DNA of 64,000 nucleotides from Vampirovibrio chlorellavorus. GTDB taxonomy: Bacteria; Cyanobacteriota; Vampirovibrionia; Vampirovibrionales; Vampirovibrionaceae. The notes beneath the pieces were generated by a model. It was not told the origin of the DNA, did no database searches, and saw only the letters and a list, made by a program, of their open reading frames with translations. The stretch is from assembly GCF_003149375.1 (NCBI RefSeq), contig NZ_QFWH01000003.1, positions 186,001-250,000 of the forward strand. The letters run 5' to 3'. This document shows, one piece after another, positions 8,872 to 22,100 of this stretch (the first letter of the stretch is position 1; each line of letters starts with the position of its first letter). Position numbers and translations under genes: made by a program.

Positions 8872-10185
8872 TTAATCTTCAAGCGAGAGGGGCAGGGCCA
8901 TGGCGTCTTCATCATCCGGGTAGTAATCAAATTCCAGTCCGGCCATTTGCACAATGTGCCCCTCTTCGGCGCCTTGGCGGGCCAGTTCCTTGTACACGCC
9001 CATGGCCTTGATGATGTTCATGAGGCGCTGGGAGGCTTCCCGGTTTTTCATGTCCGTCACGCTGAACAGACGGTCGATTTTTCCGCTGACCACGTTAAAG
9101 ACTTTGCCTTTGCGATGAATCTCAAAGTGGCTGTCATCGTTGTCAAAGGCCCGTAAGTCGGCCACCAGAGGAACCACTTCCTCATCCGGCGGCAGTTCTT
9201 CCAGCATGCGGAACACGTGGTGCAGCAGCGGATCAATGCCCTGATGGGTGACCGAGGAAATGGCAAAGACCAGTCCCTGGGTTTTCTGGGCCAGTTCCGC
9301 CCGGTAATGCTCCAGTACCTCTTCAGGCACGGCGTCTATTTTAGAAAGCACAACCACCTGCGGCTTTTGGGCCAGCCTTTGGCTGTACTTGGCCAGTTCG
9401 GTATTGATTAAATCAAAGTTGGGAATAATGGTATCCTCCGGGGCGGACAGATCCACCAGATGCAGCAGCAGGCGGGTGCGCTCCACGTGGCGTAAGAACT
9501 CATGCCCCAGGCCAATGCCTTCGCTGGCCCCTTCCACCAAACCGGGAATGTCGGCCACCACAATGCCATCGCCGTTGGGTTTTTTAACCACACCCAGATT
9601 GGGCACCAGCGTGGTGAAGGGGTAATCGGCGATTTTGGGTTTGGCGGCGCTGATCACACTGATAAGGGTGGATTTTCCGGCGTTGGGCAGGCCAATAATG
9701 CCCACCTGAGCCAAAAGTTTTAACTCCAGTTCCAGATTGCGCTCAATGGCTGGTTCGCCCGGTTCCGAAAACTGGGGGGCCTGACGCTTGGAGGAGGTAA
9801 AGCGGGAGTTCCCTCGTCCCCCCCGGCCACCGGCGGCCACCAGTACCCGATCGCCCGGTTCTCGCAGGTCGGCGATGGCGTCGCCGTTGTCGGCGTCTCG
9901 AATGATGGTGCCACAGGGCACCCGAATGGTCAGATCTTTGCCGTTTTTGCCGTGCATGTTTTTAATGCCGCCCTTTTCCCCGTCTTCGGCCTTGAAAATG
10001 GACATGTATTTAAAGTCCATCAGGGTATTCAGGTCGCTGGTGGCCTCGATAAAGACATCACCGCCCCGACCGCCGTCCCCTCCCGCCGGGCCGCCAAAGG
10101 GCACGTATTTTTCCCGTCGCCAGGCCACCATGCCGTTACCGCCGGAGCCGGACATTATGTGAATGGTAGCCTTATCAACAAACAT
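8872..10185 (-). CDS. obgE: GTPase ObgE/CgtA (large-subunit ribosome assembly)
   Basis: Essential GTPase that associates with the 50S subunit and links ribosome maturation to stress. ATG 10185 (MFVDKATIHIMSGSGGNG) is preceded by AAGGAT; upstream codons in frame are not conserved sequence. The 437 residues comprise three domains. The Gly-rich Obg fold (residues 1-158) is followed by the G domain, with G1 GLPNAGKST, G3 DIPGLVEGAS and an SKID variant of the NKxD motif. The C-terminal OCT domain (VFNVVSGKIDRLFSVTDM ... GLEFDYYPD) is followed by an acidic tail. Length and order match the family exactly. Confidence 0.97.
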   Translation of the reverse strand: MFVDKATIHIMSGSGGNGMVAWRREKYVPFGGPAGGDGGRGGDVFIEATSDLNTLMDFKYMSIFKAEDGEKGGIKNMHGKNGKDLTIRVPCGTIIRDADNGDAIADLREPGDRVLVAAGGRGGRGNSRFTSSKRQAPQFSEPGEPAIERNLELELKLLAQVGIIGLPNAGKSTLISVISAAKPKIADYPFTTLVPNLGVVKKPNGDGIVVADIPGLVEGASEGIGLGHEFLRHVERTRLLLHLVDLSAPEDTIIPNFDLINTELAKYSQRLAQKPQVVVLSKIDAVPEEVLEHYRAELAQKTQGLVFAISSVTHQGIDPLLHHVFRMLEELPPDEEVVPLVADLRAFDNDDSHFEIHRKGKVFNVVSGKIDRLFSVTDMKNREASQRLMNIIKAMGVYKELARQGAEEGHIVQMAGLEFDYYPDDEDAMALPLSLED

Positions 10186-10319
10186 GGGGAAATCCTTATT
10201 AAACAGGGGGTGAGGGAGGGAATCGAATGAGGGATGGACACTGGGCAACAGGCCTGAGGGTTGTTTGCCCGTATCGGCCGTGGGCCCTATGGTACTACAA
10301 ACCGGGGACAGGTTCACGC

Positions 10320-10349
10320 TTGGCTGGATGGGAGTGGCCTCGTTATAAT
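10320..10349 (+). promoter_or_regulatory. Probable promoter of M23 peptidase gene
   Basis: TTGGCT (10320-10325) and a perfect TATAAT (10344-10349) are separated by 18 bp, about 70 bp upstream of the coding start and divergent from obgE. Confidence 0.5.
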
Positions 10350-10421
10350 AAGTAGAAAGGTCTTTCTGGTTTGCGCCAGCCTTGGACCGATGGCCGTATT
10401 CAATAGTTGGGAGCGTGTGTT

Positions 10422-11426
10422 TTGGGCGTAAAACGATATGGTGTGTTGCCGCTGGCTTTAATGGTTTTACTGGCCGGTTCCTGGTTGGCCCAGTCTCAGC
10501 CGGTGCCCTTGCCGGGCGCCTCGAATGATGCGGGGGAATGGACTCCGGCTGCCAGCCAGGCGCACCCTTCCGCCAAGCCCTGGGCTACCCATGCCGTGGC
10601 CAGCAGCGCCGGGCCCGCCAACGCCGCTCAAGGCCTTCAATTGAAATCGACCAGCACGGTGAAACAGGGGGAAGTGTTGAAAGTGACCCTGCAACACGCC
10701 ACCGGCATGCAACTGGGCACCAACGATTACGCTTATGCCACGCTGGCCGGACGCAAAGCACGACTGTTCAGCCAGCCCGATGGCCAATTATTGGCCCTGT
10801 TGCCGGTTTCCGTGTATGAAAAACCCGGGGTGTACCCGCTTTCCATTTACAATGCCGCCGGGGTACCGGTAAAAACAACGGATATCACCATTCAGGATGG
10901 CCGCTATAAAACCCAGAATGTTTCTGTAAGCAAAGGCACCGCTGGACTTCAACCCTTACCCGGTGAGCTGGAAGCCATTCAGGCCCTGAAAGACACCGTC
11001 AGTCCGGTGCGTTACTGGGAAGAGCCCTTTGTCAGTCCCACCGTGGATTGCCAGAACTCCCCGTTTGGGGTGAAGCGTTACCACAATGGGGTGTCGACCG
11101 GGGATTATCACAAGGGCGTGGACTTGCGTTCTCCCGCGGGGCGACCGATCAAGGCCACCGCCGCTGGCGTGGTGAAAATCGCGACTATGTACCGCTTGCA
11201 CGGGGGCACCGTGGGGCTGGATCATGGACAAGGCATCGGCTCGGTGTACATTCACATGTCCAGGCTGGCCGTAAAGCCGGGAGAAACGGTCAAAAAAGGC
11301 CAGACCATCGGCTATGTGGGCTCTACGGGATTTGCTTCCGGGCCTCACCTGCATTGGGGGCTATACGCCAGCGGCTTGCCGGTCAATCCCAATCAGTGGG
11401 TGGCCAACGTGCCCAAGTGTAACTAG
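10422..11426 (+). CDS. M23 family peptidase (LytM/lysostaphin-like), exported
   Basis: Zinc endopeptidase, or a degenerate relative, acting on peptidoglycan cross-bridges in the periplasm. TTG 10422 follows GGGAG (10409-10413) by 8 nt; a TTG at 10407 and an ATG at 10461 are alternative starts. The signal peptide includes VLPLALMVLLAGSWLAQS. The middle region is beta-rich. The C-terminal M23 domain contains YHKGVDLRSPAGRPI (HxxxD zinc ligands), SVYIHMS and SGPHLHWGLYASG (HxH), so all zinc ligands are present and activity is likely. About 334 residues. Confidence 0.85.
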   Translation: MGVKRYGVLPLALMVLLAGSWLAQSQPVPLPGASNDAGEWTPAASQAHPSAKPWATHAVASSAGPANAAQGLQLKSTSTVKQGEVLKVTLQHATGMQLGTNDYAYATLAGRKARLFSQPDGQLLALLPVSVYEKPGVYPLSIYNAAGVPVKTTDITIQDGRYKTQNVSVSKGTAGLQPLPGELEAIQALKDTVSPVRYWEEPFVSPTVDCQNSPFGVKRYHNGVSTGDYHKGVDLRSPAGRPIKATAAGVVKIATMYRLHGGTVGLDHGQGIGSVYIHMSRLAVKPGETVKKGQTIGYVGSTGFASGPHLHWGLYASGLPVNPNQWVANVPKCN

Positions 11427-11488
11427 GGCTTTGCCAGTGCCTTTGGCATAGAATAGGGGCGTGTTGGTAAGTTCCAGAGGCACCGGTT

Positions 11489-12322
11489 ATGCCCACCCAG
11501 TCCAAATCCCCAAAATCGCCCAAGCCCGATTCAAAGTCATCGCTTCAAAAGACCGCTTCCAAAAAATCGGCTAAAGCGCCTGTTGCCAAGGGTTCAGCTC
11601 GTGCGGACAAGGCCCCGTCGGCCCCAAAGGCAGTAACGTCCGCATCCGCCTGCCCCATGGACACCCACACCATGTGTCAGGTTTTGGAAACCTTGACCCA
11701 CACCTATCACTACCATCCCATGGGGGAGTTGACCCAGCATGACCCTTACAAGGTGCTGGTGGCTTGCGTCCTCAGTTTGCGAACCAAGGATGAAGTGACC
11801 ATGCCCGCCAGCGAACGCCTGTTCGCTCATGCCGATACGCCTGAAACAATGGTGCAACTGCCCGTTTCCCAAATCGCCGAGCTGATTTACCCGGTGGGCT
11901 TCTACAAAACCAAGGCCCAGAGTATTCTGGATTTTTCCCAGAAGCTGCTGGACGATTTTGCCGGAGCCACGCCCAAAACCATCGAGGAACTCCTGACCCT
12001 GAAAGGGGTGGGGCGAAAAACGGCCAATCTGGTGGTGGGTCTTGGGCACGGGTTGCCCGCCATTTGCGTGGATATCCATGTGCATCGCATCTGCAACCGG
12101 CTGGGCTATGTGCAGACGAAAACCCCCGATGAAACGGAAATGGTGCTGCGCCAGATTTTGCCCGGCCCCTACTGGAGCGTGATTAACACCATGATGGTGC
12201 TGCACGGTCAGCAAATCTGTCGTCCCATTGGCCCCCATTGTGAGGTTTGCCCGGTGGCCGATTTTTGCTGCAAGGTGGATGTGAAGCCCCGCGCGGGAAA
12301 AGCGGTGAAAAAAACCGGTTAA
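11489..12322 (+). CDS. nth: Endonuclease III (DNA glycosylase/AP lyase)
   Basis: Base excision repair enzyme that removes oxidised pyrimidines. The HhH motif [14 protein letters not shown] contains the catalytic Lys, and [14 protein letters not shown] contains the catalytic Asp. Four cysteines near the C-terminus, spaced C-x6-C-x2-C-x5-C ([17 protein letters not shown]), bind a [4Fe-4S] cluster. The protein is 277 residues rather than ~211. The excess is an N-terminal Lys/Ser/Ala-rich tail of ~50 residues ([18 protein letters not shown] onward), probably disordered and DNA-binding. A weak AGAGG precedes ATG 11489. Confidence 0.95.
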   Translation: MPTQSKSPKSPKPDSKSSLQKTASKKSAKAPVAKGSARADKAPSAPKAVTSASACPMDTHTMCQVLETLTHTYHYHPMGELTQHDPYKVLVACVLSLRTKDEVTMPASERLFAHADTPETMVQLPVSQIAELIYPVGFYKTKAQSILDFSQKLLDDFAGATPKTIEELLTLKGVGRKTANLVVGLGHGLPAICVDIHVHRICNRLGYVQTKTPDETEMVLRQILPGPYWSVINTMMVLHGQQICRPIGPHCEVCPVADFCCKVDVKPRAGKAVKKTG

Positions 12323-12371
12323 AATCGGCGGCCATTGTGAAACGCCTTGTTACAATTGCGTTTGGCCCACC

Positions 12372-12400
12372 TTGGGATTGCCGGGTGCCCGTGTTATAAT
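12372..12400 (+). promoter_or_regulatory. Probable promoter of gyrB with ~240-nt leader
   Basis: TTGGGA (12372-12377), a 17-bp spacer and a perfect TATAAT (12395-12400). The 12323-12640 gap holds no convincing gene, so gyrB mRNA would have a leader of about 230 nt. Confidence 0.5.
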
Positions 12401-12622
12401 CGTACCTGCCAAAAGGTTGATGGCTTCATAATTGTTCGGTTTGAGTCCGCTTTGACTGGCCATGCCATGATGATGAGTCCGATTTGAGCTTTGTCTTTGG
12501 ACTTCGTCGTTGAGGCCACCGGTGACCCGCAACTATGAGACCGCGTTTACTCGTCGTTCTTTAGAAGTCAATCCCAATGGTAATCAGCCGTTTTTTGCGA
12601 CCGGCCACCCTGGTTGCGATAA

Positions 12623-15091
<2,469 letters not shown>

Positions 15092-15113
15092 GGCTACCCT
15101 CAATTAAGTTGTG

Positions 15114-15146
15114 GAAAGCGCTGTCCTGTTCTGGATGGCGCTTTTC
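15114..15146 (+). terminator. Probable Rho-independent terminator after gyrB
   Basis: GAAAGCGC (15114-15121) pairs with GCGCTTTTC (15138-15146), which itself supplies the T-run; it lies about 20 nt past the gyrB stop. Confidence 0.5.
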
Positions 15147-15251
15147 TCCTGTTGAGCGGAGTTGACTTTGTGATAGGATGATGCGCATTAGGGTTGAGTT
15201 GCGTTTTTCGGTTCCAAAGTCGGAAAAATTCAAACTGGAGAGATATTAGAG

Positions 15252-16004
15252 ATGAAATCCCTGCAAGTTCCGGGCAAGCGTTGGTTAAGTATGGGTGTAT
15301 TATCCCTGATGGCCTGGATGGCAGTGATGGGCTTGCTGGCGCTGGCTCAGGAGCCTCCCGCTGTGCCGCAATCCACTCCTGATGAAACGCAGGCCATTGA
15401 AAACGCCCAGACCTTGCGGGATCAGCGCGTGCCAAAAGCCCGGGTCAGTCGCGAAAAAGCCATTGAAATGGTGCAAGCCGCCGGGTGGATGCAGGCCGAC
15501 GCCAAGGGGAATTTTCAGTCTCAACGCTCCCTCTCTCGGGCGGAATTGGCCACGGTGCTGACCAAGGCGTTTCAGTTGGACTCCCGGAAAAGTGGGGTGG
15601 AAGAGGTGGAGAGCCTGAAGGACGTGCCGGCCAACCACTGGGCGGCCCCCAGTATTGAAACCGTGATGCGTCTGGGTATTATGAAGGGCTACCGCCCCGG
15701 CTATTTTTATCCCAACCAGCACATTAACCGGGCCGAGGCTCTGTCTATCATGGCGCAGGCTTATGGGGTTCAGCAGTACGACGATGAGACCCTCGACACC
15801 ATTCTTGCCCCTTATTCCGACGCCGGTCAGATTCCGGGCTGGGCCAGAAAGGCATTGGTCACGGCCCTGAAAAGCGGTTTTATTGATGTGGATGACAGCG
15901 GTTCACTCAATCCCTTGAAACCCATGACCCGTGGGGATATGGCCTATGCGCTGGGCCAGTATCTGAAGCGTCTGGAAGAATCGACCCGCCCGAACCTCAA
16001 TTAG
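15252..16004 (+). CDS. SLH-domain protein, exported
   Basis: Envelope protein with S-layer-homology repeats that usually bind cell-wall-linked polymers. In Cyanobacteria and relatives such repeats occur in outer-membrane-linked proteins. The signal peptide is MKSLQVPGKRWLSMGVLSLM followed by an Ala/Leu-rich core. Three SLH-like units are visible. The first (residues ~70-110) includes LSRAELATVLTKAF; the second includes LKDVPANHWAAPSIETVMRL, GIMKGYRPGYFYPNQHINRA and EALSIMAQAYG; the third includes PGWARKALVTALKSGFIDV and MTRGDMAYALGQYL. There is no large C-terminal beta-barrel, so this short 250-residue form may be a linker or assembly factor. Confidence 0.85.
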   Translation: MKSLQVPGKRWLSMGVLSLMAWMAVMGLLALAQEPPAVPQSTPDETQAIENAQTLRDQRVPKARVSREKAIEMVQAAGWMQADAKGNFQSQRSLSRAELATVLTKAFQLDSRKSGVEEVESLKDVPANHWAAPSIETVMRLGIMKGYRPGYFYPNQHINRAEALSIMAQAYGVQQYDDETLDTILAPYSDAGQIPGWARKALVTALKSGFIDVDDSGSLNPLKPMTRGDMAYALGQYLKRLEESTRPNLN

Positions 16005-16113
16005 CGTTACCGCAATTCAGGTTCTATTTGCCAAATACGCCATAGTCTAGGACAATGGGCTCAGGATAGCTGATCACTGATTTTGTCTAAAAGCTTTATC
16101 GTTGGAACGTTTG

Positions 16114-17826
16114 ATGCCGATACTTGTCCTCTCACTTCGCCTTTTTTGTCTGGTTGCGCTGGCTGGATTTCTCTCGAACGCAGCCGGAAGTTTTGCGGCA
16201 AGCCCTGAGACTACTGCTCCTGAGGGGCTTGCTCAGGAGGCGCCTTCCTTGCCGACCTCGCAAATGGGGCCAGTCTCGCAAAGGGGGCCGGTTCAGCAAG
16301 CGGCCCCGGCTCAATCTGTGTACCCGCCACAAAAGCCAAACGTCGCCACCCCCGCCAATAAGAACGCCCCAGAGGAGCGGGCCGCGGATCGTAATTTGCC
16401 CGACGCCTCCCCGCCTCCCGCACAGGACATTCAGGCGCTGGAGCAGCAGCCCATTCATTTGTTTGATGAGCAAAAGCTGGAAGAAGGCCGTTCCCTGCTG
16501 AACAAGGTTCTGACGGCATCCGTGGTCAAGGTGCAGGAATATCCGGTGGATTTGCCCACGGTGTTAAAACTGGTGGAAAAGCAAAACCTGTTCTTGCAGG
16601 ATTCGACCATTAACGCCAAAGTGGAAAACAACCGCTTTTTCCGCTCCGTTTCTGACTTATTGCCGGATGTGACCGGGACGTATAACCAGTCTCGCTTTCA
16701 AGGGGCCATTCAGATTTTTGGTAGCCAGACCTTGCAGGTCTTTCAAACCCGGCTTGTACCGCAGGCCACGGCCAGCTGGGTGATTAACCCCGGCGGACGG
16801 GACGTGTTTACCGCTCTGGCCTTCAAGCAACGGGCCCGTGAGGCCAAATACTTGCTGAACCAGACCTTGCAGGAGCAGTTGACCCAGGCCACCATCGAGT
16901 ATTATGAGTTGATTGCCGCCGGAGTCAATGTGGCCAACGTGCGGGCCAACATTCAGGAAGTGCAGAGTCAGGTGGCCCTGAACGCCGCTCGTTTGAAAGC
17001 GGGCGTGGGCACCAAGCTGGATTTGGAACGGGCCCGCTCCCAGTTGATTGAGCGGGAGCAGGAGTTGATTACCGCTGAGAACACCTTGGCCAAGGCCCAG
17101 CAGAATTTGCTGAGCCGACTGAATCTGGACCCGGATGTGGCCTTGCTGCCCCCTCAGGTGAGAGCGGAAGCCCGCATTTTGATTCCCTTGAACGTGGATA
17201 CCCAGCAGCTGGTTGATCGGGCCATGGAGAAAAACCCTACCCTGAAGGCGATTCAGCAAGAAATTCGGGCGCTGGGGTATGAAGGAAAAGCGGTGCTGGC
17301 CGATGCCATTCCCACCGTCACGCTGCAGGCTTATATCAACGGGACTGGCCCGGAAATCGATAAGCTGGGGCTGGGTCGTTTTGGCGGATTCGCGGTGCAG
17401 TCCACCCTGTTTAACGGGTTGGGCACTACGCTTCCGCTGGATTACCGCACACGCCGGTTGCTGGTAGCCCAGCAAAAAGTGCGCCTGAAGGAGCAGGAAC
17501 GGCTCATCCAGACGGATGTGATCAATGCGTTTCTGGACAGCCGGGCGGGCGCCAAGTCCATTTTTACGGCTCAGGAGTTGCTGGGCGTGGCAGAGGAGGC
17601 CTACCGCCTTTCTTTTGGGCGCTACAAGGCCGGTTTGGGTATTAACGTGGATGTTTTAAACGCGCAAACGGCTCTGGCCCTGGCCCGGGTGCGGGTGGTA
17701 CGCGCCATTTTTGATTTCAATGAAGCCCAAGTGCGCCTGCTAAAGGCCGTTGGCGAAGTTACCTCCTCCCACATCCTGAACGGAATGAAAGCAGATGCAT
17801 TTACACAAAAGACTAAATCCCCTTAA
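16114..17826 (+). CDS. TolC-family outer membrane efflux protein
   Basis: Outer-membrane channel of a tripartite efflux or secretion system. The ATG at 16114 begins a signal peptide (MPILVLSLRLFCLVALAGFL); an upstream in-frame TTG at 16102 is less likely. A Pro/Gln/Ala-rich linker (residues ~30-110) precedes two outer membrane efflux domains, which show the long helical pattern LTQATIEYYELIAAGVNVAN and ERARSQLIEREQELITAENT. The second repeat contains EEAYRLSFGRYKAGLGINVD and VRAIFDFNEAQVRLLKAVGE. At 570 residues it is slightly longer than most homologues because of the linker. It overlaps the next gene by 32 bp, so it is in one operon with the adaptor and pump. Confidence 0.92.
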   Translation: MPILVLSLRLFCLVALAGFLSNAAGSFAASPETTAPEGLAQEAPSLPTSQMGPVSQRGPVQQAAPAQSVYPPQKPNVATPANKNAPEERAADRNLPDASPPPAQDIQALEQQPIHLFDEQKLEEGRSLLNKVLTASVVKVQEYPVDLPTVLKLVEKQNLFLQDSTINAKVENNRFFRSVSDLLPDVTGTYNQSRFQGAIQIFGSQTLQVFQTRLVPQATASWVINPGGRDVFTALAFKQRAREAKYLLNQTLQEQLTQATIEYYELIAAGVNVANVRANIQEVQSQVALNAARLKAGVGTKLDLERARSQLIEREQELITAENTLAKAQQNLLSRLNLDPDVALLPPQVRAEARILIPLNVDTQQLVDRAMEKNPTLKAIQQEIRALGYEGKAVLADAIPTVTLQAYINGTGPEIDKLGLGRFGGFAVQSTLFNGLGTTLPLDYRTRRLLVAQQKVRLKEQERLIQTDVINAFLDSRAGAKSIFTAQELLGVAEEAYRLSFGRYKAGLGINVDVLNAQTALALARVRVVRAIFDFNEAQVRLLKAVGEVTSSHILNGMKADAFTQKTKSP

Positions 17827-19138
17827 AGACGTCCGATACTCTCTGGTTGCTGTTGGTTTGGTATTGTCTGTTTCTCTGGCCGGTTGCGCCGGTGGAGGGG
17901 GTGGCTGGGAAATGCCTCCGCCGGTGGTAGAAACCACTCGCGCGGCACAACAACCCTGGACGATTAATTATGCGGCCACCGGCACTCTGCAGGCCAACAA
18001 CCGCATTGATCTGAATACGGAAACACCAGCAGTGGTCAGCCATATTCTGGTGAAAGAGGGTGACGTGGTCCGGTTGGGGCAGGTGTTAATGCGTTTTAAG
18101 GCGGACAAGCAGCTGGCTCAGGTGCAGCAGGCCGCCGCTGGTATCGCTGTCTCTCAGGGCAACGTGGAGCAGCAACAGGCCGGTATCAGCCAGTTTCAGG
18201 CGCTGGCCGAAAGCACCCGGGTTAAGTGGCAATTGAGCAAATCCGAATTGGCTCGCTATGAGCAGTTGTATCAGGATGACTTTGTTTCCCAGCTGGAGCT
18301 GGATCAGAAGCGTACCGCCTTTCAATCAGCCGCTTCCGATTATCAGGCCGCTTTGCAGCAATTGAACGCGGCCAGGGCACAGGCCGCCCAGGCGGCTTCG
18401 TCGCTGGCTCAATCCCGGTCGAGTTACCGGTATAATATGGCTTTGGCGGGTGAAACCGTTATACGGGCCCCTTTTTCAGGGGTTGTTGGCACCAGATACG
18501 TTGATTTGGGTGATTATGTGGCCCCCACCGAGAAGCTAATGACGCTGGTGGACAATTCCGCCTTTCGTATTTCCTTCACCGTGCCGGAACGCTATCTGAG
18601 TCAACTCAAGCTGGGATTGCCGGTTTCCGTCAAATTTGAGGGGCTGGGTGGCAAGACCGTGGCGGGTCAGGTCAACTTTGTGGACCCGGTGATCGACGCG
18701 AATGCCCATACGGTCAAGGTGAAGGCCATGTTGCCCTCCGCTCCGGGGCTGACGGACGGCCTACTGGGTGATGTCTCACTGGCTTTGGGGGTGATTCCCG
18801 ATGCGGTGGTCATTCCGGAAGAGGCCATCGTGCCCCAAGGGGAAAAGACCTTTGTTTATGTGGTCAGACACGAGGTTTATCAGCCGCGCACCGAGGCAGG
18901 TAAGGATAAGGCGCCTGCCAAGGCCGAAGAAAAATCCGCCAAACCATCGGGTCCGGTTGATGTGGCCCATTTGCAGGAAGTGTCCGTCGGTTACCGGGAA
19001 GCAGGCAAGGTACAAGTGGTCAGCGGGCTGCGTCCCGGCGATCGGGTGATTGTCAGCGGCCTGCAAAAGGTCAGCGACAACCTGCCGGTGAATCCTGATC
19101 CCGCTCCTCCCGGTGCCACCGGTACGAAAGGGAACTAG
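17795..19138 (+). CDS. RND efflux periplasmic adaptor (membrane fusion protein), lipoprotein
   Basis: Links the inner-membrane RND pump to the TolC channel. The signal sequence ends in the lipobox LAGC (residue ~31). A barrel-sandwich/lipoyl half (AVVSHILVKEGDVVRLGQVL) leads into a long alpha-hairpin with Gln/Ala-rich helices (residues ~105-205). The second lipoyl half follows (ETVIRAPFSGVVGTRYVDLG, then DYVAPTEKLMTLVD). The beta-barrel contains FRISFTVPERYLSQLKLGLP. The membrane-proximal domain carries a Lys/Glu/Ala-rich insertion (residues ~370-390). It ends 2 bp before the pump gene. Confidence 0.93.
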   Translation: MHLHKRLNPLKDVRYSLVAVGLVLSVSLAGCAGGGGGWEMPPPVVETTRAAQQPWTINYAATGTLQANNRIDLNTETPAVVSHILVKEGDVVRLGQVLMRFKADKQLAQVQQAAAGIAVSQGNVEQQQAGISQFQALAESTRVKWQLSKSELARYEQLYQDDFVSQLELDQKRTAFQSAASDYQAALQQLNAARAQAAQAASSLAQSRSSYRYNMALAGETVIRAPFSGVVGTRYVDLGDYVAPTEKLMTLVDNSAFRISFTVPERYLSQLKLGLPVSVKFEGLGGKTVAGQVNFVDPVIDANAHTVKVKAMLPSAPGLTDGLLGDVSLALGVIPDAVVIPEEAIVPQGEKTFVYVVRHEVYQPRTEAGKDKAPAKAEEKSAKPSGPVDVAHLQEVSVGYREAGKVQVVSGLRPGDRVIVSGLQKVSDNLPVNPDPAPPGATGTKGN

Positions 19139-19140
19139 CC

Positions 19141-22100
19141 ATGTGGATTTCCAATATTTCCATCCGGCGTCCGGTACTGGCCACCGTGGTTTCCGTCTTG
19201 ATGATTCTCTTCGGGCTGGTCAGCCTGTCCTTTCTCTCCGTGCGGGAGTATCCGGACATCGATCCGCCCATTATCTCCGTGGCCACGGTCTACCCGGGGG
19301 CCAGCGCCGAGATTATGGAAAGCACCATCACCGAACGTCTGGAAGACGAGCTGATCGGTATTGAGGGCATTCGTAGCCTGAACTCGGTCAGTCGAGAAGG
19401 CATTAGCAATATCATTGTGGAGTTTGAGCTTGATCGGGACGTCAACGTGGCCGCTCAGGACGTGCGGGATCGGGTGTCCCGGGCCCGGGGACAGTTGCCC
19501 GATGATATCGAGGAGCCCATTATCTCCAAGCAGGACACCGACGCCAGCGCCATTATGTGGTTCAGTTTGTACGGTAAAAATTATTCTCCGCTTCAGATTA
19601 CCGATTACGCCGATCGCTTTATCACCGACCAGTTGCAGACGGTGGACGGGGTGGGTTCGGTTATTATCGGCGGAGAGCGGGAGTACGCCATGCGCCTGTG
19701 GCTGGACCCCCATAAAATGTCCGCCCGGCAGGTTTCGGCGCTGGATGTGGAGAAAGCGCTGCGGGCCGATAATGTGGATATTCCCTCAGGGCGGATTGAA
19801 AGCACCAATCGGGAGTTTACCGTGCGCACCCAGGGCGAGCTGAAGACCCCGGATCAGTTTAACCGCCTGATTATCAAGCGGGTGAACGGCTTGCCGGTGT
19901 ATCTCTCCGACATTGGGCATGCCGCCATCGGGGCCAAGGATGAACGCTCTCTGGTGCGTTTTAACGGGCAACCGGCAGTAGGTTTGGGGATTGTCAAGCA
20001 GTCCAAGGCCAACACCCTGGATGTGGCCCGCTCGGTCAAGGCCAAGGTGCAGGAAATCCGCAAGACCCTGCCGCCCGGCTTGAGCATGGAAACGGCTTTT
20101 GATAGCTCTATTTTCATTCAGCGCTCCATTGATGAAGTGGTGGAATCCCTGTTTGTGGCCTTTGGGCTGGTGGTTCTGGTCATCTTTTTCTTTTTGCGGA
20201 ACCTCAAGGCCACCTTCATTCCCTCCATTTCCATTCCCATTTCACTGGTGGCCACTTTCACCATCATGTACTTTCTGGGGTACACCATCAACACCATCAC
20301 CCTGCTGGGGCTGACGCTGACCATCGGTCTGGTGGTTGATGACACCATCGTGGTTCTGGAGAACATCTACCGACGCATTGAGGATGGCGAAAAGCCCATG
20401 GAGGCTGCGATCAAGGGCACCGAGGAAATCGGTTTCGCCATTATCGCCACCACGGCGGTTTTGGTCGCTGTGTTCCTGCCCATTATCTTTTTGGGTGGGG
20501 TGCTGGGCCGTATCTTGAAAGAGTTCGCTGTGGTTGTGGCGGGTTCGGTTATGATTTCGGGCTTTGTGTCCCTGTCGTTGACCCCCATGTTGTGCGCCCG
20601 TATGTTGAAAGCGGACCACACCCAGGGCAAGCGCGGCTGGAATCCCATTGAAGGGGTTCTGGATGTTTTCTACGCCTTTGTGGAAGGCTGCGCCAACCTG
20701 TTTGAACGCACCCTCCGCATGGTCATGGATTGGAAGTGGCTGGTGTTTGCCGCGGTGACGATTCTCGTGGTGGTGTGTGGTGCGCTGTACAACCTGATAC
20801 CCCGTGAGTTCCTGCCCACTGAGGATCGGGGCTCCATCCTGACCTTTGTCAGCTCCCCGGAAGGGTCTACCCTGGATTACACGGACAAGGCCGTGCGCAA
20901 GGCGGAGCGGGTCTACATGAAGACCCCCGGGGTGGAAAATCTATTCTCCGTGATTGCCTTGTCCGCCACGGGGCCCGGGCAGGTCAACAGCGGCATTATG
21001 TTCGTGGATCTGCAATCCCAGGAGGAACGCAAGCTGAAGCAGGATACCATTGTGAATATGGTCATGCCCCAGCTGTTGAGCATCCCGGAGGCTTTTGTAT
21101 TCCCCATTAGCCCCCCCTCCAGCCCGGTGCAGTCTTTTGGTAAGCCCATCGAAATGGCCGTGCAAACCAATGGCGACATTAAGGAGCTGGACGGTGTCAT
21201 TAACAAGATTATCGGACGTTTGGCCAAGGAAGTGCCTTTTATGGTCAACGTGGATTCCGACCTGAAGCTGAACAAGCCCCAGCTGGAAGTGGGCATCAAC
21301 CGGGAGAAGGCTTCGCTGCTGGGTGTTTCCGTAAGGGATACCGCCCGTACCATGCAGATTATGCTGGGCGGTCTGGATTTATCGACTTTTCAGTACAACG
21401 GCAAGCGCTACGATGTAATGGTACAGGCCCTGCCGGAACTGCGGGCCACCCCGGATCAGCTGGCCAATATTTACGTCGCGGGTCGGGATGGCATGCTGGT
21501 GCCCTTATCCAATGTGCTGGAGTACGCCGAGGCCGTAGCTCCCAAGGAGTTGAACCACTACAACCGGATGCGGGCCGCTACCATCAGCGCCTCCCTCATT
21601 CCCATACCCGGTGTCAGTCTGGGTGGGGAGCTGGAGAAGCTGCGGCGTATCACGCAAGAGGAAATCACCCCCGGGATGCGGATTGCCTGGAAAGGGGAGG
21701 CCAAGGAGTTTTTCGACGCCAACTCGGCCACCTTCTTTGCCTTTGGCCTGGCGGTGCTGGTGGTGTTCCTGGTGCTGGCCGCCCAGTTTGAAAGTTTCAG
21801 CGATCCCTTGATCGTTATGCTGACGGTGCCATTGGCCGTGGCGGGGGCGGTACTGACCCTGTTTGTGTTGTCTTACGGGCCTATGCTGCTGAAAACCCTC
21901 CCCATGTTTGCCGATTGGGTGCCGGTCAAGTACAACCTCAACGTTTACAGCCAGATTGGTCTGGTCTTGCTGGTGGGCCTGGTCACTAAGAATGGCATTT
22001 TGATTGTGGAATTCGCCAACCAGATTCGGGAGCGGGAGCCGCAAAAATCCCCTCGGGAAGCGGTCATTGAAGCGTCTCGCATTCGCTTCCGGCCCATCGT